A DNA stretch of 64,000 nucleotides from Pampus argenteus. Its lineage: Eukaryota; Chordata; Actinopteri; Scombriformes; Stromateidae. Shown one piece after another: positions 36,900 through 49,901 of the stretch. The notes beneath the pieces are model-generated. The model had not been told where the DNA came from. It saw nothing but the letters and a program-made list of their open reading frames with translations, and did no database searches. Position 1 is the stretch's first letter. The number at the start of each line of letters is the position of its first letter. Location: contig CM072879.1 in assembly GCA_036937835.1 (NCBI GenBank), positions 17,105,001 through 17,169,000 on the forward strand, given 5' to 3'. The translations under genes were made by a program, and so were the position numbers.

Positions 36900-39800
36900 T
36901 GAATTTAAATGTGCATTTATTGCTGTTTGTTTCCTCCCCATTCAATTACACTGAGAGCCCTTTAAGTTAAAGTAAAACTAATGAAGCTCATTTTCAGCCG
37001 TGTACCTCAGCAGTCTGTTGAACCATTTCCATCATTCATCAGTGTTTAGTTCGGCATGTGTTAAACGAGCTCAAAAAGTTTTGGTTTTTTTAATAAAGAT
37101 ATGAGAAACGTTTATTTATTTATTTACAGCCTCTGTATGCATATAGGTTGGGTAAAGAGGGGGATGGACTAATCACTCTGATCACTTTTTCCATTTATAC
37201 TTTTAATTGATTTAACGTGTCGTGCCAGTTTTTTTTTTGTTTTTTTTCTATCTGCCTCATTTTGACAAATGAGTGTCAGAGGCCAGCAGCTTTCAGCAGC
37301 CGGGTGTGTTCCTATCAAAACCGTGAAATGCAAGGACAACGCCTGCAGCACTTAGTGTCCTTTAATTGCCATTTACATAGTAGGCTAATCATTATTTTTT
37401 ATGTCCCCTATTACCCGCTATCACCACTCTGTGCTCCGTCTCTCTGGGCTAAAACAATAAGCTGTTTGTCAGAAGTGATGCTCTGATGGTCGAGTCACTG
37501 ATGGAGGAAATGAAAGACAATCAGGTGTTTTATAGTGTTTAAAATCAAAGCTACACATTTACTGCTCATCTCATGGTCAAGCAATTAATCTTCAGTTCAC
37601 ATTTTTATTAATTTTTTTTTATAAAAAATTATATCAGTCCTCGCATTTTCTCACCAACTTCCAATTTTCTTTTCCTGCATTAGATCCAGATCAGATATTT
37701 GAGTTTGTCATATTCTCATTCTGTGAACCTCCTTTATATAAACTATAAAGTCAATTATTTGAACCTAAAAGTTAATTCTGCATCTTAAAAACATCAGTTT
37801 CACACACAAACGGGTCAGTGTGTGTTCAGTTCAAGTATTCAGACCTTTTACTTGAATGAAGCAATGCACTTTTGTAGAAATACTAGTCCTGCATTCAAAA
37901 TACTCACTTAAATATAATGACAACAAAATGTGCTTACAGTATGAAAAGGAAGGAAGTATTCATTATGCATCATCATGCATTCATGTGTAAATAACACGTT
38001 CATGTTGTAGCTGGTGGAGATGAAATTACTATAAATAATAATTACATGCAGTTTGAGTCGTGTAATGCATAAAATCTAAACACTCATGTGAAGAACAGGT
38101 ATCACAAAGCTATACTTTCCACCGCTGGGTAAAACTAGACAACCTTTGAGTTTGTATTTAGGCTTTCAGGCCTGTTTGATTATCACACAGCAGCTCACAG
38201 AGCCGGAGACCTGAGCCCGGTTTATCTGCCTTTCCACGCGTCACAGAGTAATAATGACAAACCGGGGGGAACTGTTTACTAATGATTAGTAGAGATTGTT
38301 TCAGCTCACTTGTAAAAGCCATGTTTAAGAGCTATATTTATTGTTCCATTTGCACATTTTGCGAGTGTGTTTGAGAGAGTACTAATCGTTATTAATTAGG
38401 GCCATTGTTCTAGTGCATGTGTGTGTGTGTGTGTGTTTGCGCGTGCACGTCTGGGTGTGTTTCCTTTTGAATGCAGATGTGCTTCTAACGTCTGTCCGTG
38501 CGTGTGCATATACGTGAGTGTGTATGTTGTGTGTGTGTGTGTGTGTGTCGCCCTGAAGCCATACTCAGCAAGCTGTGACAAAGGTCCATTACCTTGTCTG
38601 ATCACAACGGCCTGTGATCTATTAGCATCATCTAAAAGCTACATTAGGATGAAGTGGAGACACTCATAAACAGAGCGCTCTGATCAGGCCTTTTAATGGG
38701 CTCGCTGGTTTTACATGGACCCTTTCTGGCTTATTCCCCCTGGTTTGTAGGTTAATGCATTTTCAAGTACCCACCAGACAACACTCAATTGACAATGAGG
38801 GGTTATACATCAGCCATTCAATCTGAAATGAGTGAAGATCCACCAGTGAATTCAGATGGAAAGTGTATTCGCAGCAGTTATTGTTGTTTCACTATCTGCT
38901 GATGTGCAAACCCAATTAGCCAGAAAATATACACAATATATACAACACCTCTCTATATGTATCTATGTTTTAAATCACTGGTTCTCAAGCTTTTTTGACT
39001 TTAGGAAAATTGATTGCAAGAAATGAATCAATCTTTGTTGCTTTGTTGTATATGTTGTGCTGTGTTAGTGCTTCCTCTAGAAGTCACTGAGGTTTCAATT
39101 CCTACATGTAGGAGCTTTAAAACAATGCAGAGTGACTTGAGACATTTCAGCACAGGTTCAACTGGAGCTGTTATAAATTCATAGTTTGGTTGGTCAGCTC
39201 GTTAACTGTAGAGTTGATCACACGTCGATTTGTCCCCAAATCACAAACTGGAGTGACATACGCCATCTGTAGCAGCTGTAGTAATTATGACCTTGATATC
39301 GATATAAAGTCACTTCCTTATCCCGAGGAGGTGAGTAGGGTGGGGTAGTTGGTAGAAAAGTGGCAGAAAGTTGCACAAGCAGCAGTGCGACTGTTCAAGA
39401 CATTTTACTGATCATTTTAACCCAAACCAATCAATCAGCGATATATTAAACTATCCACCTTAAAGGCCAGCCCACCGTAAGTTAGCCTGGTCAGTCAGGT
39501 TAGCTATCGTTGCTAACTTCGAGCTAACCCCCTTCACTTTAATTAGCAGGTTAGATTAATATTATACTTGTTTGCTGCTAATATAAGCTATGTTTATCTG
39601 TGTTTTACTGACGACTGTCTGTCTTGTTCTTGTATATTAGTGGTCATATTCCTCTTGAGAAAATTGTTCATAAATTCAGCAAGATAACCTGGTTAGAAAA
39701 AAAAAAGAACTAAACTAAAATGAATAAATCATATTCACCTACTTCAAAGGTTTTATCGTGTCATTTGTGGAGCTGAATGTAAATGAGACACACGGACTAA

Positions 39801-40640
39801 TGCATGAGGTCTGACAGACATAAAAGAAATGTTATTAAGAGGGAACAACACTGAAATCAATAGAGTGAACTTGAAACACGGCAGTACGATAATTAGGGCG
39901 CAAAGCTCATATTCCGCAGCGTGAAATCCCTTAATTATTTTTTTTGCATGATTTCTGAGATCTTTTTAAAAAATTATAATGGTCGGACGAGTCTTCAGAT
40001 GAGAGATGAGATGAGTTCAGTTGCGCCGTGTATAAACGGTTGTGTTTTTGATATGCAGAGAAGGAGCATTGAGGCCTGCTCGTGTTATAAGGCTTACAAC
40101 AGACAGGCCTTATTATGTGTGAAATTATCATAACCTCCTGCTACCTTTAGTGTCCTGCAAGATCAGGCTTTGAGCAGTCGCTAAGAGCTTCACTTTACAG
40201 GAAATGCAAATGGCTGCGGCTGCAAATTGGATTCTCGTAAAATAAAAAAAAATAAAAAAATAAAAAATGGGGGTGAAAAGAAGAAGTGGCCAACACCTCG
40301 ATGCGATAAACAAATAAAAGATGACAGCCTGCTGTAAAGTAAATAAAAGCTCTGGCAACACGGTGATATCAACAGACGTTTTGAAAGTGTAAAACCTGAA
40401 GAGTTTATGTATTTTTATGCATTACTGAGTGTTGAGGCCAGCGAGCGGCTGGTATATTCTGCTGAGTGATATACTACAGTGAACCATATGGACAGTGTGT
40501 TAAATCGAATGAGGGAGACATCTGTGAGATGATTTATGATTTTGTTGTGATTTGTAAGCTGCGGGTTGCATCAATGACATCATCAGCATTACTCAACCGT
40601 TTTTCCTGTGATGCCAACACATTTCCTAATTGATGAAGAA
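35600..40640. other. gene-poor interval, part 1
   Basis: No coding sequence is supported. A complex island at 35620-35960 (AATATGGAGCCCTCTCCCAG; GGGGCCAATGAATTCAAAA) and another at 38160-38320 look less random than their surroundings and may be regulatory. Simple repeats include (ATC)n at 36694-36748, (CA)n at 36821-36897 and (TG)n at 38419-38440 and 38525-38548. The other sequence is AT-rich. Confidence 0.4.
36821..36897. repeat. (CA)n microsatellite
   Basis: About 75 bp of CA repeats with AACA and GCACA interruptions. Confidence 0.9.
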
Positions 40641-40654
40641 AGGAAAGAAAAGTG

Positions 40655-40820
40655 AAGGAAAGGAAAGGATAGGAAAGGAAAGGAAAGGAAAGGAAAGGAA
40701 AGGAAAGGAAAGGAAAGGAAAGGAAAGGAAAGGAAAGGAAAGGAAAGGAAAGGAAAGGAAAGGAAAGGAAAGGAAAGGAAAGGAAAGGAAAGGAAAGGAA
40801 AGGAAAGGAAAGGAAAGGAA
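40655..40820. repeat. (GGAAA)n pentanucleotide array
   Basis: About 32 GGAAA units in a row, with variant units at the left edge. The plus strand is pure purine here. Open frames across it (Lys/Gly/Glu-rich or Phe/Leu/Ser-rich) are artefacts of the repeat. Confidence 0.96.
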
Positions 40821-43240
40821 ATGTGCCCGCTGACCCTGAAAATTGACGAGCTGATTGGCGCGGTGTGACCCAGCTGTCAGGAGAACAGCTCTCCACGTTT
40901 GTCCTGAACACCTCCTCTCTATCCAGCTCCCACTGGGACGTTGTCACCTTGACTTTACCCAGCAGTGAGTTGACGACTGGAAGTGGACAACCCCCCCCTC
41001 CTCACACCCTCAGCCACCCCCCTTCCCCCTTTTTGACCTTTTATTTATTTACTTATTTGGTCAGTTGAAATGATGGATGGAGCCTGAGCCTGAATCTTCT
41101 GTTTAGTTGTCTAATTGAGAGATCTCCAATGATTGGACAGCTTTAAAATTAGATTCAGATTTTTTCTTTTCCATTAATTTGGCCGTAACCTTTGGCCTTA
41201 AACCAAAGCTGTCAGTGACCAGAAGCAAGAAAATTATTCAATAATTTGAATAAAATTATTTTTTTGGCACTTTTATAAACATTCACCTTAATACTTTGAT
41301 GACTGTTATAATATATTTTCTATCTGCAGTCAGGTAGCTTTTTTAATTTAAGTGCAGCTTAGAAAAATAGGATAAAAAAAACCAAAAAGTTATCATGAAA
41401 CTGAAGCACCACCTACAGATAAAGCTGGACTGAATCCATATTTATGCGTAAACAATGTGCCAAATGACTATATGTAATTTAAGAGACGTCAAACTCACAG
41501 ATAATTATCACCCATCTCTGCAGCTCCCTTCAGCTCAAGAAGCCTTTTAGCATCTTTCATCTCGTTGTTTTGGGTTCGACTGCTCGCAGCTTTACTGTTT
41601 TGGTTCAATGCTGCTATTATCAAGTGTATTTCCAGCAGCAGCTTTAAGCTCTTTAAACCCACCGTAGGATGATGACGACCACCTGCCGAACAGGAGCTGA
41701 AATGAGGGCTGAATATCAGACTTACATTTGTGTTGTTCGTGAATGCTAATGTGTGACTAATAGTGTGGGCTGGATGTGTAAATAAACAACTTTCTGCTAA
41801 TATGTCCGTGTTGTATTAACAGCTTATTCTTTTGCCCTCAAGTGACCAAAAACAATAATTTATTTAAACTTCATAAACAGATAAAAACATGAAAAAAAAC
41901 AACTATGACTAATAAATAAATGAAAATCATGCTGGTTTTACTGCACATGTTTTATTTAAGTGGATATTGAGGATTCCTGTTTTCATTGTATAACAACAGA
42001 TTATCCTGATGATGTATTTTTTAATGCATTTTAATTTGGCTGCAGTTCGTTTTTTTTATGCGAGTCAGATTTGAAGCCGATATGTTTTACTTTCACCTGC
42101 AGCCATTAAATCATCAGTAAAAAAACAGCGCTGATACTCGAGTAGGAAGTTTAATGACTCTTTTCACCAGCGAGTATCTGACAGCTAATATTCTTCTAAC
42201 ACGGCTACTATCTGTTTTCAAGGATCCACTCAGACGTAACATAATAAGAAAAGAATTTACTGTACATGTGAGACGATCCTGCAGTAAAATGAGATGAAGG
42301 GCAGTTATGTAATTACCACATACCAGCACTGACGCTGCCAGCACGCAAGACGCGCTCTCTTCTACCACGAGAGGCGGCAAAAATCACTCCCGGTTACCAT
42401 CCTCCACATGAGGACAACTAAAGATGAGAATAAAGAGGCAGAGATCAGAAAAGGACTCACTATTTGGCAGCCTGAGTGTGAACAAACAGCGTCTTTGTGT
42501 ATGTGTGTTAATTGAAGGGGATGTATGTCACCTCAGAAGCAACAATAAGAGCCTCTCCATGCATGGGGCTAACAGATTCTCAGCCAAACATACCACAGAA
42601 AATGACAACAAATCTCTCCATAGATCCTTCTCAGACCTTGGACCTTTATAACTAACAGATCAGACACATGACAACAGCATCAGCAGCAGCAGCAGCAGCA
42701 TCTCCCACTGACGGCTCAGAGTTTCCCTGGAGGGAAATCCTCTTTGTCTGGGCAGTGCAAGCCGGCCGTGTCTTTCAACAGGATATCCCAACAGAAGGTG
42801 AGGTCAACTATGAGCAAGCTCTGCACAATAGGATCTGGAGCTGGATTTGATGTTTCACAAAGCAGTGTTCATATTCTTTGAAGATTCTGCCTCGTCCCCC
42901 CGCCAAGTCTGTGAGAGTTAATTAAACATTGGACAGCTTGGGGTCAAGCCTAGGCTCAACGTGAGAAAGAAAAAATCCTTCTGTCATCTTAATAGGATGT
43001 TGTGTGAATTATTTGTTGTTATGAAGGGGATTTGTGGAAAAAGAGACTAAGATGTTGCAGCTGAATGGAAGCAAATATTTGTCAACTTCTGCTGAGATGC
43101 CAAAAATATATTTTCATAAATGAATATTGGTAAATGTTTGCATATTTGAACCCCGATTCTTCTTCTTTTCCTTTCAGCTTGCCTCCATCTAACCCTGTAA
43201 TGTTTGAAAACCCTGAATTTGTCTGAAATTTCAACCACTT
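40821..43240. other. gene-poor interval, part 2
   Basis: I see no gene. The block at 42660-42860 (a short CAG run, then GTTTCCCTGGAGGGAAATCC) is GC-richer and of higher complexity. It could be a regulatory element, but that is inference from composition only. Confidence 0.35.
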
Positions 43241-43750
43241 TTTTTTACGTCTTACACATCAACTGACACTGCAACTGCTTTCATGTCTTACTCTTAAAAT
43301 GAAACTTCAACTGCTTTCATGTCTTAAAATGAAACTTCAACTGCTTTCATTTCGAGTGAAATTTAGATTTCTGTCATCTCTTCCACATTACCTGACGTTT
43401 CAACTTCTTTCAGTGCTCACGCTTCAACTGACACTTCAGACCCTTTCAGATCCTCACCTTTGAGCAGCAGCAAAAAAAAAACACATTAACTGCCACAACG
43501 TCCTCTCTTCATACACATTGTACTTCAACTGCTTTCAGTGCTTATCCTTCGGCTGATGCGTTATTTTAGTTTATACAACTGAACTGCCACTTGCACTCCC
43601 ACTACGAGTTTGATTTATCACCGACACTTTGACATTTCAACTCCTTTCAGTGCTTGAACTGCAAGTGAACTTATACTTATACTTAAATTAACACTTCAAC
43701 CTCTTTAAGTTCTTAAACTTCTTTCAGCACATGTTTTAACTTTCAACTAT
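43240..43750. repeat. degenerate tandem repeat built on CTTCAACTGCTTTCA
   Basis: The motif CTTCAACTGCTTTCATGTCT, with variants such as CTTCAACTGCTTTCAGTGCT and TTCAACTCCTTTCAGTGCTT, recurs about ten times over 500 bp at irregular spacing. This looks like an old, diverged minisatellite. No open frame crosses it. Confidence 0.6.
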
Positions 43751-44509
43751 TTCAAATGTTTTCACTGCAAATTTTCATGTAAAAAAAAAAAACCACCAAA
43801 GACAAATTTCCACTGAGGTGGACAATAAAGTCAATCAATCAATCAAAAGCTTAATGAATATTGGTAAACGTTTGAGTGTTTGAACCCGACTTATTTCTCA
43901 TTTCCCTCTCGAGTGAGTTTGGCAGGGCATCCGTGGAAGCTGAGCTGTTGGCTGCCCTTCCATGTCTTCTGTTGTTGTTTTCTGGAGGCCTCAATGGGAT
44001 GGGTAGTTTGTGAAATGACAGGACATGCCAACAAATTGCATCACTTCTGGCTCAGCGGCCAAGGACAATGCCATGCCATATGCCAATCGGGGGGGTTATG
44101 GGTGGAGGGATGAATGGGTCTCATTTCCATGTGCTCCCTTCGAAGCCTGACCCCCCCCCTAACACTCTCTGTTACCACCACACACACACACACATCCAAA
44201 AACCCGGTCGGGAGGCTGCCTTGGCCAGTGGTGTGACACAGACATACGAGCTGACACATCAGCCATTAGCCAAAACAAAACATCCAGAGATTCATTTCAA
44301 TACGCGGGCGGGTCGAGGAGCATCGTTGTCCCTGCTGATCTGTCTGTGCCTTCACACCAACACATACAGTACACACACACACACACACACACACACTGAC
44401 TTTTCTCACAGATCTTTGTCTTTTTCATGTTTCATTGAGCAAATAATCACAAGTTTGATTATTGTTTTATCCTTAAAAAAAACGTTAACAACTCTAAAGT
44501 CTAAATATT

Positions 44510-45090
44510 ATCTCTGCTTTGTATTTAATTTATATCAACACTCTACTTTGTCACTACTTTTTTACTTTTGTATCTAACTTGTATAAATTTTTGTAACTTT
44601 GGATCTACTTTGTATTTACTTTGCGTCTACAGTACTTCTAACAGTATTTCTTTTGTGTCTATATTGTATCTTCTTTTTACTGTGTATGAGAATATCATTT
44701 GTAAGTATTTATACTCTACTTTGTACCTTTTTTGTATCTCCTTTCTACTTTAAATCTACTTCGTATCAACTCTCCCTTTGCGTCTACTTTGTATGCACAG
44801 TACTGTCTATTTATTAAAGAAACTTTCAACTCTGTATTTATTTTGCATCTGATTTCTACTTGAATCTTTCCTACTTTTTACTTGCACTGTATCTCAGTGT
44901 TTTCTACGTATGTGTCTGTTTTGTATCTACATCTTTACTGTGTATGTGAATATCATTTATACATATCTATACTCTACTTTGTACCTATTTTGTATCACTT
45001 TTTGCATCTACTCTATAACTTCCATGCATTTTGTATTTTCATCTACTTAATATAAACTTTCTACTTTGTACTTGTTGAATAATTGTGCAG
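44510..45090. repeat. degenerate tandem repeat built on CTACTTTGTATCT
   Basis: Short variants of CTACTTTGTATC recur many times across 580 bp (for example ACTCTACTTTGTACC twice, near 44712 and 44970). A longer pair, ACTGTGTATGAGAATATCAT and ACTGTGTATGTGAATATCAT, lies about 260 bp apart. It indicates an old repeat with some higher-order duplication. Confidence 0.6.
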
Positions 45091-48000
45091 TTTGTATGAT
45101 GAACAGTCCTTCTATGCATTAAGATTCAGTTGTAACAACAACATCTAAAGTCTCACTTTACAGTAATCGCTAGTGTTTTATGTTAATCAATAACTGAAGT
45201 TGATTAATAGTTGAATCATTTTCTCTGTTTCTGAGATAATAACATAACCTAGAAAAAATGACACTGAACTTAAATTATATGTTCTTTAAAATTACATAAT
45301 CACAATTACAAAAAATTCCTGAAAATGTAAAATAAAAATAATAATGCTAATAATTAAAACTTTTCTTTCCTTTCTTCCAGATCTTGTTCTGCAGCAGGAA
45401 AAAAAAGTTCACTTTTAACTGAGTCTCTTTTTGTGTCTTTGGGATCACAGATTTAAACAGTGTGAGGTAATTTGACCAGGGAATGAGGAGCAGTGATTTA
45501 GGAGCTGCGTTTTCATTGACACAATACAAATGAGGATGGCACTAGAAGGTCAAGTAGCTTGCACCATTGCTATAATTGTGCTAATTGGGACAATATGTGT
45601 GTGATAAATCACTACGATCTGGCATTGGAGCTTCCTAATTGTTTTCATTTAAAAAAAAGAAACAGAAACAAAACACTAAATCCGCCACCTTTGGTTCAAA
45701 GTGAGCATTTGTCCGTGTTTTTTTTTATTGTTGACCATATGTTTTTAAAGAGCATATGTTGCTGAGGGAGGGAGGGAGGAAACTGTGAAAGGGTTTTAAC
45801 CTTCTACGTGGGGGAAGTTGTGTGGTTAATACTCCAGCCACCTCTCCACTGGGCCAGTGCCAGCCTCGGCTCTACAAGGGGGGGAGGACGAGACCCCACA
45901 GATGCTTTCTCTCAGTCCCCTCTATCCCGCAGCCAGATGCCGAGAGGATAAACTTGGGTAGCTTCAGGACCGCAACATCAAGGTTGTGTCCAAAACTGGA
46001 GCCCGCGATATTAGTCATGGAGAGAGGGCGTGATGTATGACGGCAGTTTGTGTTCTGGCTCAACAGCATCTGAAATCACGAGACAAAACAACACGACAAC
46101 AAATAATATGATGATGATATAATATGAGGTAATTATCTCAGAGAGAGCGGCAAACTATCTGACAAAAAGTACGACTCATTTAGCCCCACTAGCAAAGCAA
46201 TTACACAGCAACTTTCAAAATAAAAGTCTAAAACAACAGTACGATACTGAACCATGAACATTTCCTAAATGCTTCAAATGTTAGCATGTCGCTTAGGCTA
46301 ATGTCGCCCGTACATATTAATAAATACAGTTCATTTTAATGGAATTAAATAAAAAATAAAAAAAATCAATAAATTGCTAAGTTTCACATTTCAACTATGA
46401 GGTTTTATTACTTTTATTGGTTTTTATTGAGGAACATGCAAACTTACATATTTAAAAACCAAAAACAACAATACTGTTGCTGAATAAACACGCGTTAAAT
46501 GAAGTATCAGAAAGAAAGAAAGAAAGAAAGAAAGAAAAAAAAGTCTTTTCTTTCAGCTAAATAGTCAGCAACATACAAAACTAGCAATCAAAAACCCAAA
46601 CACATTAAAACCAGCTATTAAAATATGGTAGTTAATTTAATAAGCAAAAGGCATCAATACACACATGGATACTATTGTTGTTGTTGTTGTTGTTGTTGTT
46701 GACACTGCTGTTTTTGGATGCCAAACGTTGCATTCAGTAATAGATGCCATTTAAAATGTGGCAATAAAGTGACACTTTGACAACTTCATGCTCATTTAAC
46801 TAATTACAGATTTCAAAGTGGACAAATGTGAAGATGAAAGCGACGATATCTGCAAACGGCTTCAAACCTAATTTATATAAATACACAACTTTACAATTAG
46901 AAATTCAAAATGTTGTGTGGTTGTTGTTGTTGTTTTTCAGCTTTGATAATTAGCTGTTTAGAGAAAATCGCTGCGGTGTCCTGTTATTAAAATTTGTTAT
47001 TAAAACTATTTTTTTTTAACTTTCTTTGAAACGCATAACTCTCGGTCATTACCTCTGTTTGTTTTTCATGTATTTTGAACCATTGTTGTCTTTCACGGAT
47101 CCACAATGTGAGAGCTCACCAGACCAGTTAAGATGGCCTCTTATACTGTGACAAACAGGAAGTGGAACAGACCAACTAGGTGTACCAGAGGGGGGGGAAT
47201 CTGCCATTTGGGATCCCAATTAAATCAAATTATTTTGTGACCTCAAATCTTTTTTTTGTTTTTGTTAGAAAGTTAAATTAGTTGTGAATACATTATTTAT
47301 TTAAATCTTTGTTTGCGTTAAGGTTCATTTGTAGTATAAAGATAAATATTTTATACACTCCCCACTGTGAGTCTGTGTAGGCAGGTCTGTGTCTATATAA
47401 ACTCTCCTTTTGTGTCATTTATTTGATCAGTTATATTCAGTTCAGGCCTGAGTTGCAGGTTATTTAGTTTTTCTTATATTTTTTAGTTTTTTTGCATTAT
47501 TATTATTATTTATTATTATCATTATTAATATTATTTGAGACTTTGTTGTTTCTAAATTAACTCGTGACACCTGGTGTCCTTTTTGCTCGGTCCCTGACAG
47601 TCTGTCTCAGATTAAAACAGATATAAAAGAATTAACAGTCATTGTCAGTAAAAGCCGTCTCATGAATTGAGAAACAGCGTCCAAATGTGGGAACCCGTCA
47701 TAATTATACATGCAGATTTATTCTATCAATCTTATATAATCTTTTTCTCTCTCTTGTTTTCTTGTTGTTTTTTTATAGATAACTATAGGGAGGGAGGTAC
47801 TGGGGGGGGAGAGAAAGGGGGGAGACCTGTGGATGATTAGCTTCTTTTTGTCCTCTGTTTTTTTCTCTGCTTTATTTTCCCTGAGAAGATTAAATATTTC
47901 TGCTTGAGAAAATCTTTTTAATCTGCCACTGACTGCTGTCCTGGCCCCCTCTGTCACTGCCTGAACACACAGGGTCCCCCTCCAAAAAAAAAAAACACCC

Positions 48001-49827
48001 CAAAAACTCCCCCAAAAAAAACCAACCCACAGTTCTCCCTCATTTTGTCATTCCAAAATGTGGTGAAAAAATGTAATCTTCTAACAAAGAATAGAAAAGG
48101 GAGGCTATAGAGGAATTTTTTTCTGCAAGTGGCCTCTTTATTGGGTGGGGGATGGGCGACGGAGGGCTCCTTCACAGTATCCACACACAACAGGGCTCCA
48201 ATCTGTCAAATAATTAGCCAGTGTGGGAGGACAAAGGTTTTTATTTGCCCGAATTTCATACATCACTGCTTGAATACATCATCACTGTATTGTGACGGGT
48301 CATGGGAAATTCAGCTTTAGAGACACAGAGACTGAGAGTCGAGAAAACTGATCGTGAATAGACTAAATTCAATCAGGAATTTAATAAGGATTCATAATAA
48401 ATATATACGAGAGGCATTTAGATGTTGATCAAGAGATGTTTGCACAAAACAGAGATCACATAGAAGCATATCGACACTGAAACACCTGCAACAAATTTCA
48501 CTGATTTTCACACTAAAAGGTTCAATCGGCCTGTTTAGAAACAGTTGTGTTCAATCGAGACGCTTTTAAAATGCTGAAATTAACTAATTAGTGTTAATTT
48601 GCTTTAAAGTTTTCGCGTCTAATTGATATTTATTTTCACCGTCAATTAATCATTTAATTATTATGTTTGATTAAAAAAGAAAAAGACAAATGATTTGATA
48701 TCTATAAAAGAAAAATCAGAAAAATTATCAAAAAAATGTTTTTTTATAAACCAACAGTAAAAAATAAAGTAAAAAAAAAAAAAAAGTTTAAAAAAAAAAT
48801 TCAACTTACAAACAAACAAACAACATTTTTGTCACATTTGATAAACTGGAAACAAAATATCTGAAAATGTAAACAATTTAATCAATAAAAGGAACAATTC
48901 ACTAAATCTCAATAATTATCTGTCTGTCTTCCTCTGTTATGACTTCACTTTGGCTACAGGAAGCCTGATGAACCTTTTTCACGTTGCTTAAATTATAAGA
49001 GCACGGTTCGTTTAGCAAGGAAAGCGTTGAATACAGTCAACGACAGTCCAAAACAAAAGATCAGCTGGTTGATGGAGAGTTTCACGTCTCAGCAGCTGGA
49101 GGCTCCAAACATAAAGACACGACTGCAGGAATAAAGTTAAGTGACACGCTGCTTCATCCTCCAGCGTTTTTTATGTTGAGCCGTCTGTCAAAATAAGCCG
49201 ACTTCGTGGGATATTTAGACAAAGCGGAGTTGGAGGATTGAACAATAATTGGCCCTCGGCTGAAACTCTCTGTGGTCTCGGTGAATCAGAAAAGACGAGT
49301 TATCAGGAGCTTGATATTGTCTGCTTTTTTATAAAGTAGCTTGCTCTTTTCACCTTTCAGCTCCTGGGTTAAAAAGGGGGAATAGACCTCCATTGTGTGG
49401 CGTGATTGCACCGGTCCATCACACATTTCTCATGAAGGATTAGATTGATCCACTGACTGAAGATGAACTCAGGATGCTGCTCTGACTCTGACTGTACCGA
49501 GAAGCACGTTTGTGGCTCTGAAGCAGGTTTTGTCCTTTTCTGTAATGAATCACTTCGTTTTTAAAGTGTCTGGACATCAGTTTCTTTTTACTTTAACTCG
49601 GTCAGTTGATCTTTAATGCAGTGATTTCTCAACAACTGGTGCTGCAAATATGTTATCTGATAAATAAAAAAGATCTCTGAAGTGACCAATGTCTCAATAC
49701 GAAATAAATAAAGTCTCTGACGATCATAAAACATGAATTTAATCATTTTATTTATTTAAAATAAGGTCTAATCGTTGTTTTACTTTGTTTTGAATGAGTT
49801 TTGTGGCTCTTTGGCCTGCAGGGCCTC
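45091..49827. other. gene-poor interval, part 3
   Basis: No gene is supported. A complex island at 45460-45660 (GAGGTAATTTGACCAG; GCTATAATTGTGCTAATTGG) and one at 45830-46070 stand out as possible regulatory DNA. Simple repeats are (GAAA)n at 46509-46538 and (TTG)n at 46675-46700. The rest is AT-rich. Confidence 0.35.
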
Positions 49828-49829
49828 CT

Positions 49830-49901
<72 letters not shown>
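49828..49901. repeat. (CTTT)n tetranucleotide array
   Basis: About 18 perfect CTTT units, pure pyrimidine on the plus strand. Confidence 0.95.

Noticed and set aside
40534..40947. Open frame of 137 aa rich in Phe, Leu and Ser
   Set aside because: Translation of the GGAAA array, with no conserved features outside it.
44068..44577. Plus-strand open frame of 169 aa
   Set aside because: Crosses two CA repeats and AT-rich DNA; it has no recognisable domain, no signal peptide and no splice context.
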